DNA from: an uncultured Lachnospiraceae bacterium | GTDB lineage: Bacteria; Bacillota; Clostridia; Lachnospirales; Lachnospiraceae | Assembly (NCBI GenBank): GCA_910589105.1 | Contig: CAJUST010000010.1 | Span: forward strand, 1-64,000 | DNA length: 64,000 nt | Direction of reading: 5' to 3' | Shown: positions 50,492-57,914 of the stretch, piece after piece | Position numbering within the stretch: the stretch's first letter is position 1 | Layout of the letters: each line of letters begins with the position of its first letter | Position numbers and translations under genes: made by a program | Notes under the pieces: model-generated | The model's database searches: none | What the model was told of the DNA's origin: nothing | Seen by the model: the letters and a program-made list of their open reading frames with translations, nothing else

Positions 50492-51190
50492 TCAACGATA
50501 TTTCAAGTCAAATTCCATAAATGCCTGTTCAAATTCTTTTTTCTTTCTCCTCGCAACCGGAAGTTCTACATCTTTCATATGTATTATACCATTTCTATAC
50601 GACTGAACTTGCGCCATATTTACTATGTATTTTCTATGAATCCTGAAAAACAGCCTTTTGTCCAGTAACCCTTCCAACTCCCTCAAAGACGCTTCACTTC
50701 TCAGCGTCTTATTTTTCACTTTATATTCGCAATAACTGTCATAGGTAACGACATACTGGATTTCGCTCTGGTGAACTTCATGGATAATCCTGTTATAATA
50801 TAATTCAACCCGCCCACTGCCTAATACTTTTCTCATACAAGCATTTAACGCTTCTTCCACTTCCTCCCTTTCAATCGGCTTTACAATGAAACGGAATGCT
50901 TCAAAATAAAACGCTTCCCTCATACGCTCTACCATGACTGTTTCCATAATGATTTTACAGGAATTGTTTTTACTGCGAATTCGCCTGCCTGTCTCAATCC
51001 CATCTACATCTGGCATTCCGATATCTAAAAATATAATATCTAGTTTCTCTGCTTCAGCCAATAATTCCTCTCCTGATGTATAAAGACTCAAGTGATATTC
51101 CATGCCATTATTTTTAAAATATTCATGGATATACTCTTGCAGCATAAGAGTCTGTTCTATTACATCATCACAAATTGCTATCTGTAACAT
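50492..51190 (-). CDS. LytTR response regulator (AgrA-like)
   Basis: A 232-residue regulator: receiver with AICDD, phosphoacceptor Asp in IIFLDIGMPDVDG and Lys in IVKPIE; LytTR DNA-binding domain (about 130-230) with YDSYCEYKVKNK and FFRIHRKYIVNMAQVQ. It should be phosphorylated by the kinase encoded next to it and act on sites such as the repeats at 49031-49059. A TATAAT box lies about 40 bases upstream of the ATG. The gene is less AT-rich than the kinase gene but more so than the core genes. Confidence 0.9.
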   Translation of the reverse strand: MLQIAICDDVIEQTLMLQEYIHEYFKNNGMEYHLSLYTSGEELLAEAEKLDIIFLDIGMPDVDGIETGRRIRSKNNSCKIIMETVMVERMREAFYFEAFRFIVKPIEREEVEEALNACMRKVLGSGRVELYYNRIIHEVHQSEIQYVVTYDSYCEYKVKNKTLRSEASLRELEGLLDKRLFFRIHRKYIVNMAQVQSYRNGIIHMKDVELPVARRKKKEFEQAFMEFDLKYR

Positions 51191-51312
51191 ACTTATCCCC
51201 TCTTTTTCTTTGGTAAAATTTAGTTCAATTATACCACCAGTGACAATTTATGCGGCTCAATATTCAATTTGCTTATAGCTTTTGCGATTTGCATTTTTTA
51301 TCGACAAAAAAT

Positions 51313-51347
51313 GACAGACATTGCTATTTAATATAACAACGTCTGCC
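51313..51347 (-). terminator. Terminator of the methyltransferase gene
   Basis: GGCAGACGTTGTTAT pairs with ATAGCAATGTCTGTC (with G-U pairs), then TTTTTT on the minus strand. It separates the core genes from the LytTR operon. Confidence 0.7.
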
Positions 51348-51370
51348 AAGTAAACTATATCCTGCCGAAA

Positions 51371-52231
51371 TTAATTTCCTTCAAACCTTCCGCACGCCCC
51401 GCAGGGAAGCGTAAGTCCGCTTGAGGAAACCGGAACTCCTATTTCATCTGCCATCACCCTGCCGTCAAATTTTTTACACTCCGTCTGAAGCATATACTTT
51501 AGAACAGCAGGCTGCAGCCCTGTCGTATAAGAATTGATTAAATAAAATAATGGACGGTCTGAAAGAAGCTTTCCACATAATTGTATAAAAGCATAAATGG
51601 AGTCTTCCATTTTCCAGATTTCGCCTTTTGGCCCTCTGCCGTAAGACGGCGGGTCCATAATAATAGCGTCATACCGATTGCCTCTCCGCAACTCCCTCTC
51701 GGCAAACTTTACGCAGTCATCAACCAGCCAGCGGATCGGCGCATCCTGTAATCCGGACGCTGCCGCGTTCTCCTTTGCCCATGCAACCATTCCTTTTGAA
51801 GCATCGACATGGGTGACGCTCGCCCCTGCCGCCGCCGCTGAAAGCGTTGCCCCTCCGGTATAGGCAAACAGATTTAACACTTTCACAGGCCGGTTTGACT
51901 GTTCGATTTTCTTTGCGCACCAGTCCCAATTTACCGCCTGTTCCGGAAAAAGCCCTGTATGCTTAAAACGGAATGGCTTTAAATGAAAGGTCAAGTTCCG
52001 GTAATGAATATCCCACTGCTTTGGCAAGTCGAAAAATTCCCACTCGCCCCCGCCTTTACTGCTGCGGTAATAATGCCCATTGTGCTTGTTCCAGCCCTTC
52101 TCTTTTTTCGGCGTATCCCAAATCACCTGAGGATCCGGACGCACTAACAGATATTTCCCCCAACGTTCAAGTTTTTCACCGCCGGAACAGTCAATCACTT
52201 CATACTCTTTCCAATTTTCCGCTAACCACAT
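51371..52231 (-). CDS. SAM-dependent methyltransferase, RlmI/RlmL-like (probable rRNA m5C/m2G enzyme)
   Basis: A 286-residue class I methyltransferase. The SAM site is NLFAYTGGATLSAAAAGA with the acidic HVDASKGM strand, and the catalytic motif IMDPPSYGRGPKGE is of the kind found in 23S rRNA methyltransferases of the RlmI/RlmK group. The first about 110 residues (WKEYEVIDCSGGEKLERWG) replace the usual PUA domain. Target base unknown. It lies 23 bases after the Mrp gene. Confidence 0.82.
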   Translation of the reverse strand: MWLAENWKEYEVIDCSGGEKLERWGKYLLVRPDPQVIWDTPKKEKGWNKHNGHYYRSSKGGGEWEFFDLPKQWDIHYRNLTFHLKPFRFKHTGLFPEQAVNWDWCAKKIEQSNRPVKVLNLFAYTGGATLSAAAAGASVTHVDASKGMVAWAKENAAASGLQDAPIRWLVDDCVKFAERELRRGNRYDAIIMDPPSYGRGPKGEIWKMEDSIYAFIQLCGKLLSDRPLFYLINSYTTGLQPAVLKYMLQTECKKFDGRVMADEIGVPVSSSGLTLPCGACGRFEGN

Positions 52232-52254
52232 ATCGCTCCCTTTCTAATGCCTCA

Positions 52255-53091
52255 TTATTTCAACGCTTCCACTGCCGCCGCAAGATATGGGTTCTCCGTC
52301 TCGTAAAACCTGCCTTCATCAGCCGCTTTTGCAAATTCCGGTTCAATCGGAAGTTTTCCCAACACCGGAAGCGAAAGCTTTGCCGCCGCTTCCTCCACAT
52401 GGCTTTCACCGAAAACCGGAATCTCCTTTCCACAGTCCGGACACTTCAAGTAACTGAAATTCTCTACAATCCCCAGAACCGGAATGCGCATCATTTCCGC
52501 CATATTGTACGCCTTCTTTACAATTAACTGCACTAATTCCTGAGGAGACGTCACTACAATTATCCCATCTACCGGAATCGACTGGAACACCGTAAGCGGC
52601 ACATCACCCGTCCCCGGCGGCATGTCCACAAACAGATAATCCAAATCTCCCCATATCACGTCCGTCCAAAATTGCTTTACTGCTCCGCCAATCACCGGCC
52701 CCCTCCAAATCACAGGGGCTTCCTCATCATCTACCAGTAAATTAATCGACATCACTTTTGCGCCATTTTTTGCTTCTATCGCATACATTCCCTGATCTGT
52801 GCCATACGCAGGCCCATGGAGCCCAAACATTTTAGGAATGGACGGCCCTGTAATATCCGCATCCATAATTCCAACCGCATAGCCAGCTTTTTGCATTGCG
52901 ACTGCCAGCGAAGCCGTCACGAAAGATTTGCCAACCCCGCCTTTTCCACTGACTATTCCAATTACTTTTTTTACAGATGACAATTCATTGAATGGCTCTA
53001 ACATACTCTGGGGATTTTTATTCCCCTGACAGCCTTCACAGCTTTCCTTTGTACAGCTTGATGCGCTGCTGCATGCACTATTTTCCGGCAT
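52255..53091 (-). CDS. mrp: Mrp/NBP35-family iron-sulfur carrier ATPase
   Basis: A 278-residue P-loop ATPase with deviant Walker A GKGGVGKSFVTASLA, switch region DADITGPSIPKMFG and DMPPGTGDVPLTV. The first 25 residues are Cys-rich (CSSASSCTKESCEGC) and the CPDCGKE motif lies near residue 235; both could hold an Fe-S cluster for delivery to apoproteins. The -35/-10 pair at 53204-53233 and AGAGGG before the ATG support the start. Confidence 0.9.
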   Translation of the reverse strand: MPENSACSSASSCTKESCEGCQGNKNPQSMLEPFNELSSVKKVIGIVSGKGGVGKSFVTASLAVAMQKAGYAVGIMDADITGPSIPKMFGLHGPAYGTDQGMYAIEAKNGAKVMSINLLVDDEEAPVIWRGPVIGGAVKQFWTDVIWGDLDYLFVDMPPGTGDVPLTVFQSIPVDGIIVVTSPQELVQLIVKKAYNMAEMMRIPVLGIVENFSYLKCPDCGKEIPVFGESHVEEAAAKLSLPVLGKLPIEPEFAKAADEGRFYETENPYLAAAVEALK

Positions 53092-53494
53092 AACTAATTC
53101 CCTCTTTTCATTTTTTTAGAACAAACCGAACAATAAGATCCTTACCGCCTCATCGCTTCTGATTCCAAAAACGGGAAGCCACATTGCCCAGTTTCCTATT
53201 TTTATTATAATACTTATTTAGGTCACTCTGCAAGACACACAGCCGCCTTTTCAAGTTAAAAAACCTTTTATTAAAATTCTTTGTTCAAAATCCTGAATCT
53301 CTTTTTCTAAAAAATATCAAACAATGTCATACATCAAACAAAATGCGGAACCATAAAACCATTTTCCTGCTCCATTTGCCAAAAACGGCTGTGCAAAATA
53401 TGCGCAGCCGTTTCAAATATAAAAATGCAATGATTCCGCTCAAAAAAAACGCCGTTCTTTTTTCATTTGCAGAACTTATTACCCTCATCACTGC
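53092..53494 (-). other. Gap with the mrp promoter and a terminator
   Basis: It contains TTGCAG (53228-53233) and TATAAT (53204-53209) with an 18-base spacer for mrp, then AT-rich sequence without a gene, and the terminator at 53381-53413. Confidence 0.5.
53381..53413 (-). terminator. Terminator of the pantothenate operon
   Basis: AAACGGCTGCGCA and TGCACAGCCGTTT pair almost perfectly on the minus strand around TATTT, followed by TT. It lies about 80 bases after the last operon gene. Confidence 0.75.
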
Positions 53495-54106
53495 CTATCT
53501 GTTATTGAGCGCTTTTTGCAAAGCTTTTGAAATTGCGCTTCCCGCCACAAAACAGGCTGCCGCTTCCACTGCCCCATTCACGCCTACAAATGCCACAATA
53601 AACGCAATCACGCCGGATGCTCCCATAGATTGCGCAAGGCCTTGAATATAATCCGTCTGATAAAAGAAAAGAACCAAAGTCCCCATAAAAAAACAGGTAT
53701 TTAACAACGGCCCAATTAAGTTCGCTAAAACCAACGCCGCTTTTGACAAGAAAGCCGCTTTTTTAAACGCCTGATACAAAACTCCCGTCAGCCAGCCCAT
53801 CAGGACACGGGAAACAACGCAGACGATAAATGTTGCAGCCGGATTTATCCCCATAAGGACTGTTCCAAACGGGCTCATGCCAAAACACTGAAGGAAACTC
53901 GTAATCCCAAATACCGCTCCAAGCGCTGCGCCTGCAGGCGGTCCCAATGTGACCGCCCCTACCGTTACGGGAACGACGATCAGCGTAATCTCAAGTCCGA
54001 ACGTCCGAATATAACCAAGCGGCGTAAATGCCAGCAATAAAATAATTCCTGTTAAAAGCGCCATCTCTACAAATTGTCTGGTTGTAAATTTTTTCTCTTT
54101 TTCCAT
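53495..54106 (-). CDS. ECF transporter S component, possibly for pantothenate
   Basis: A 203-residue membrane protein with about six helices: MALLTGIILLLAFTPLGYI, a Gly/Ala-rich core (GPPAGAALGAVFG) and MGINPAATFIVCVVSRVLMG. This fits the substrate-binding subunit of an ECF vitamin transporter. It is the last gene of the panC-panD-coaBC-panS group, so pantothenate is the most likely ligand, as for PanT; the evidence is context. The ATG follows AAGAGAGGTATTAG. Confidence 0.82.
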   Translation of the reverse strand: MEKEKKFTTRQFVEMALLTGIILLLAFTPLGYIRTFGLEITLIVVPVTVGAVTLGPPAGAALGAVFGITSFLQCFGMSPFGTVLMGINPAATFIVCVVSRVLMGWLTGVLYQAFKKAAFLSKAALVLANLIGPLLNTCFFMGTLVLFFYQTDYIQGLAQSMGASGVIAFIVAFVGVNGAVEAAACFVAGSAISKALQKALNNR

Positions 54107-54130
54107 CTAATACCTCTCTTTTCCTCTCTT

Positions 54131-54234
54131 AAGGATCTGTCACTTCCCTCGTATATAGCTCACTCAAGGCTTGTCACTTCCCTCACATATGACCCAGACT
54201 TTAAGGCTCTGTCACTGTCCTCGCATATGGCTCC
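54131..54234. repeat. Three imperfect tandem repeats at the panS stop
   Basis: Copies of about 31 bases at 54131-54161, 54166-54195 and 54203-54234, starting 35 and 37 bases apart. Each has AAGG, CTGTCACT or TTGTCACT, a CCCTC/CCTCG core and a CATATGGCTC-like end. The last copy is the coding end of the panS-like gene (YARTVTEP); the other two lie beyond its stop. Confidence 0.65.
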
Positions 54235-55163
54235 GCTTTTTTCCGGTTCCGGATTCCGGCGTAAAGCGTTCCGGAAATATTATGCCATACGGAAAAAATC
54301 GCCCCGGGAAGCGTCGCTAAAGGATTCATTGCAAAGTTAGCGGCTGCAAGGGAAATCGCAAGTCCGCTGTTTTGCATCCCGACTTCTATGCCAATGGCGG
54401 TCACTTTTCTCTCGTCCAGTTTTAAGGCTTTTGCCACGCTTGTGCCGACTAACAGGCCTATTCCATTATGAATTGCCACTACAATCATTACCAATGCGCC
54501 GCAAGTTAAGATTTTTTCTGCATTGCTGCCCACAATTCCGGAAATAATCATTACAATCGAAATTACAGACGCCAGCGGCAGAAAATCCCGCGCGGCATCC
54601 ACTTGCTTTGGAAACAGGCGGTACAATAAAACTCCCGCAAGAACCGGCAGCAAAACGACTTTTACCACAGATACCATCATGGCAAATAAGGAAACTTCCA
54701 CCCACGATCCTGCCAGCGCATACACAAGCGCAGGCGTGCAGATGGGCGCTATGAGAGTGGAGACGATCGTCATTCCGACAGACAACGGCACATCTCCGCC
54801 CGCAATATAAGTAATGACATTGCTTGCCGTGCCTCCGGGACAACAGCCGACCAAGATAACGCCAAGCGCCAAATCCGCCGGAAGCCCAAAAAGCTTCGCC
54901 AGAGCAAATGCGGAAAGCGGCATAATAGTGTACTGCAAAACACAGCCTGCCAATAATTCTTTTGGCCTTGTAAAGACGATTTTAAAATCTTCCGCTTTAA
55001 TCGTCAAGCCCATACCAAACATTGCAACCCCTAAAAAGATTGTCGTATAGTTAGTCGCCCATGAAAATCCTGACGGATAAAAAAACGCCGCCGCCGAAAA
55101 TATTAGAATCAGTACAGCTATGTTACTTGACATAAAATTACAAATCCGTTTCATTTGATTCAT
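54201..55163 (-). CDS. panS: BASS-family transporter, PanS-like
   Basis: A 320-residue membrane protein of the bile acid:sodium symporter superfamily with about ten helices. Characteristic stretches are GMGLTIKAEDF, GCCPGGTASNVITYIAGGDV and IEVGMQNSGLAISLA. Salmonella PanS of this family carries 2-ketopantoate, the substrate of PanE. Placement between coaBC and an ECF S component supports a pantothenate-precursor role. The start follows AGGGGGTTAAAA and overlaps the coaBC end by 26 bases, so translation is probably coupled. Confidence 0.82.
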   Translation of the reverse strand: MNQMKRICNFMSSNIAVLILIFSAAAFFYPSGFSWATNYTTIFLGVAMFGMGLTIKAEDFKIVFTRPKELLAGCVLQYTIMPLSAFALAKLFGLPADLALGVILVGCCPGGTASNVITYIAGGDVPLSVGMTIVSTLIAPICTPALVYALAGSWVEVSLFAMMVSVVKVVLLPVLAGVLLYRLFPKQVDAARDFLPLASVISIVMIISGIVGSNAEKILTCGALVMIVVAIHNGIGLLVGTSVAKALKLDERKVTAIGIEVGMQNSGLAISLAAANFAMNPLATLPGAIFSVWHNISGTLYAGIRNRKKAEPYARTVTEP

Positions 55164-56391
55164 TTTTAACCCCCTGCTTTCCCTGTTTCTTTTTCCATAG
55201 TTCCAATAACCTCTCTAACAGCCTGTCGGCGCATTCCGTTTTTGAAAGCAGTCCAAGATCTTCTTCGTCCTGCTCCGTTATCAGCATTAAACGGTTGGTG
55301 TCTACGCCAAATCCCGCTCCGGATTCCCGCAAGCTGTTCGCCGCAATCAAATCAGCGTTTTTCCTTTTTAATTTTTCCCTTGAATTACGCAGCACATGCT
55401 CTGTTTCCATGGAAAACCCGCAAATGCACTGCTTATCCCCCTTTTGTCTGCCCAGTTCCGCCAAAATATCTTTTGTCCGCTCTAATTCCAGAAAAAGCCC
55501 GCCTTCCTGCTTTTTCGTCTTTTCCGCATTGACCTGCGTTGGACGGTAATCCGCTACGGCCGCGGCTTTTATAATAATATCCTGCCCATCTTTTTGCGCC
55601 ATCACTTCCCGATACATTTCTTCCGCTGTCACGACGGAAATTTTCGTCACGCCGTCTGGCGCAGGCAGAGAAACCGGGCCAGAAATAAGCGTCACGTCCG
55701 CCCCGCGTTTTTTCGCCTGTCCGGCAATGGCATAGCCCATTTTTCCACTGGAATGGTTCGTCAGAAAACGGACAGGGTCTAAACTTTCCCTTGTCGGCCC
55801 TGCCGTAACTAAAATTCGGATGCCGGACAAATCTTTTTTTACATCCGGTTTCTCAAGGGCTTTTACGACACAGTCCGCCAGCTTTTCTTCATCTGGCAGT
55901 TTTCCGATTCCGACTGCCCTGCAGGCGAGCCGGCCTGTATCCGGCTCAATCACCTGATAGCCAAAAGACTTTAAACGCCGGATATTTTCCTGTACGATTG
56001 GATTTTGATACATATGCGTATTCATGGCGGGAGCAATCAGCACTGGGCATGTCGCCGCCAAAACGGCGGATGTAAGCAAATCATCGGCAATGCCGCCGGC
56101 TATTTTCCCAATCACATTTGCAGATGCCGGAGCGATTAACATTACGTCCGCCGTCTGTCCCAAAGCCAGATGGGGAATGTCAACGCAAGACTGGCATTCA
56201 AATTCCGTCGTCAAGCATGGATTCTTCGTCAGCGCCTCAAATGTAAGCGGCGCTATAAATTGCGCGGCGTGTTCCGTCATCACGACATGCACGTCACAAT
56301 TTTGCTTTGCCAGCATACTTGCCACATTCGCCATTTTATAAGCGGCTATGCTCCCTGTAATGCCAAGAACGGCCTTTTTTCCTGTAAGCAT
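55138..56391 (-). CDS. coaBC: Bifunctional phosphopantothenoylcysteine decarboxylase/synthetase CoaBC
   Basis: A 417-residue two-domain enzyme. The N-terminal flavoprotein decarboxylase (CoaC, about 1-180) contains GSIAAYKMAN and the substrate-binding PAMNTHMYQNP. The C-terminal CTP-dependent ligase (CoaB, about 190-400) has TAGPTRESLDPVRFLTNHSS and GKMGYAIA. It converts 4'-phosphopantothenate to 4'-phosphopantetheine. It lies 16 bases after panD, in the pantothenate operon. Confidence 0.96.
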   Translation of the reverse strand: MLTGKKAVLGITGSIAAYKMANVASMLAKQNCDVHVVMTEHAAQFIAPLTFEALTKNPCLTTEFECQSCVDIPHLALGQTADVMLIAPASANVIGKIAGGIADDLLTSAVLAATCPVLIAPAMNTHMYQNPIVQENIRRLKSFGYQVIEPDTGRLACRAVGIGKLPDEEKLADCVVKALEKPDVKKDLSGIRILVTAGPTRESLDPVRFLTNHSSGKMGYAIAGQAKKRGADVTLISGPVSLPAPDGVTKISVVTAEEMYREVMAQKDGQDIIIKAAAVADYRPTQVNAEKTKKQEGGLFLELERTKDILAELGRQKGDKQCICGFSMETEHVLRNSREKLKRKNADLIAANSLRESGAGFGVDTNRLMLITEQDEEDLGLLSKTECADRLLERLLELWKKKQGKQGVKNESNETDL

Positions 56392-56407
56392 GGCTTTCCT
56401 CCCATCT

Positions 56408-56794
56408 TTATTCGATTAATGTCCCGTGCGTTTCATAATGGGAAATGGAAGTGATTCTGTTTTTTTCATCTACAAATACGACTTTAGGCGGACAGGATTC
56501 CAACTCTTGCGGCGTCATTTGGGCGTAGCACATTAAAATCACTTTATCGCCCGCGCAGACCATACGCGCCGCCGCGCCATTTAAGCAGATAATCCCGCTC
56601 CCCGCTTCTCCTGCAATCACATACGTCTCGAATCTTGCTCCGTTGTCAATGTCAGCCACTTGGATTTTTTCGTATTCATAGATCCCTGCGGCTTCCATCA
56701 AGGTTTCGTCTATTGTAATGCTTCCTACATAATTCAATTCCGCCTGCGTGACAACGGCTCTATGGATTTTACTTTTTAACGCTTCAATCATCAT
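56408..56794 (-). CDS. panD: Aspartate 1-decarboxylase
   Basis: A 128-residue pyruvoyl enzyme making beta-alanine from aspartate. The self-cleavage site is the Gly-Ser in NYVGSITIDETLM, giving the pyruvoyl residue. CLNGAAARMVCAGDKVILMCY is typical of the family. The start at the ATGATG after AGAGGTGGCTAAA is preferred; a GTG three codons upstream is possible. It follows panC by 12 bases. Confidence 0.95.
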   Translation of the reverse strand: MMIEALKSKIHRAVVTQAELNYVGSITIDETLMEAAGIYEYEKIQVADIDNGARFETYVIAGEAGSGIICLNGAAARMVCAGDKVILMCYAQMTPQELESCPPKVVFVDEKNRITSISHYETHGTLIE

Positions 56795-56806
56795 TTTAGC
56801 CACCTC

Positions 56807-57652
56807 TTACGCTTCCACAATAAAGTTATCAATTAAACGGGTTGTCCCAATAAATACCGCAACCGCCCCTAACACGCGTCCCTTGACGGTTTGGATTTTT
56901 TCTATGCTGTCCGCATCGGTTAATTCCACATAGTCGATCTTTGCCAAAGGCTCTGATTCAAGAATAGAACGCATATGGGCAATCACGGCAGAAGCGTCCC
57001 GTTCCCCATCTGCTATCATTTTCTCTCCGGCCAACACGGCTTTAGAAAGTATCAGGGCGGCTTTCCGTTCCATTTCACTTAAATATGTATTTCTGGAACT
57101 TTTTGCAAGCCCGTCCGCTTCGCGGATAATCGGGCAGCCTACAATTTCAATGTCCAAATCCAAGTCACGCGCCATACGGCGGATCACTGCAAGCTGCTGC
57201 GCATCTTTTTGCCCGAAATACGCCCTGTCGGGACTGACAATATGGAATAATTTTAAAACCACGGTGCAAACGCCCCGAAAATGTGTCGGCCTGCTTTTTC
57301 CACAAAGCTCTGCGCTTACCCGCTCCGTTTCCACAAACGTCGAAAAATCTTTTTGATACATTTCCTCCACTGCCGGATAGAACACCAAGTCCGCTCCTGC
57401 CGCTTCACATAAATTCCTGTCCGCTTCAATGTCCCTTGGATAGGTAGATAAATCTTCATTTGCCCCAAATTGAATCGGATTGACAAAATCACTGACAACT
57501 ACCCTGTCATTTTCTTTGACCGCTTTTACAATCAGGCTTTTATGGCCTTCGTGCAAATACCCCATCGTTGGCACAAGCCCGACAGACAATCCCTGTCTCC
57601 GCCACTCTTTTATCTTAGCTCTCGTTTCTTTAATGGAACCTGTCATTTCCAT
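56807..57652 (-). CDS. panC: Pantothenate synthetase
   Basis: A 281-residue ligase joining pantoate and beta-alanine with ATP. The HIGH-type motif is in TMGYLHEGHKSL; FGQKDAQQLAVIRRM and the KSSRNTYL motif complete the active site. The chosen ATG follows AAAGGAGAGG; a much longer in-frame reading upstream runs through the leader and its hairpin and is not real. It is the first gene of the panC-panD-coaBC-panS-S component operon. panB and panE are not in the window. Confidence 0.96.
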   Translation of the reverse strand: MEMTGSIKETRAKIKEWRRQGLSVGLVPTMGYLHEGHKSLIVKAVKENDRVVVSDFVNPIQFGANEDLSTYPRDIEADRNLCEAAGADLVFYPAVEEMYQKDFSTFVETERVSAELCGKSRPTHFRGVCTVVLKLFHIVSPDRAYFGQKDAQQLAVIRRMARDLDLDIEIVGCPIIREADGLAKSSRNTYLSEMERKAALILSKAVLAGEKMIADGERDASAVIAHMRSILESEPLAKIDYVELTDADSIEKIQTVKGRVLGAVAVFIGTTRLIDNFIVEA

Positions 57653-57838
57653 CTTATAAACCTCTCCTTTCCTTTTTACATAAAAAAATATCCGGACACG
57701 CTTCGCCCGGACATACCAGAAAAAATCCTTATCTCTTATGTACGGCCCATACGGCGCCGTCATCTGAATAAGAATTAAAATCATTTACTTGACCTGTTTT
57801 CTCTGGTACAGTTCCTTTGGATACCGTCCGGTATTATA
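57653..57838 (-). promoter_or_regulatory. Leader of the pantothenate operon with a possible attenuator
   Basis: A TATAAT box at 57833-57838 with a weak -35 (TTGCAA at 57859-57864, long spacer) implies a leader of about 170 bases. Its first part can form a GGTA...TACC stem followed by AGAGAAAACAGG, and its end has a hairpin of TCCGG/CCGGA (57691-57711) followed by TATTTTTTT just before panC. Such a hairpin can act as an attenuator. A pan-motif-type RNA is possible but not demonstrated. Confidence 0.4.
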
Positions 57839-57870
57839 GTAGCATATCTTTTTTTTCATTGCAAGAAAGA

Positions 57871-57898
57871 AATCCCAGAGAATAAATCTCTGGGACTT
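57871..57898 (-). terminator. Terminator of the second giant surface protein
   Basis: TCCCAGAGA and TCTCTGGGA form a perfect stem around a short loop on the minus strand, followed by TTTCTTTCTT. It lies about 15 bases past the stop codon. Confidence 0.85.
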
Positions 57899-57914
57899 CT
57901 TAATATATCTTGTG

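Noticed and set aside
57653..57784. Longer N-terminus for panC
   Set aside because: The extra residues are hydrophobic/basic and unrelated to PanC, run through the leader hairpin and lack a ribosome site.
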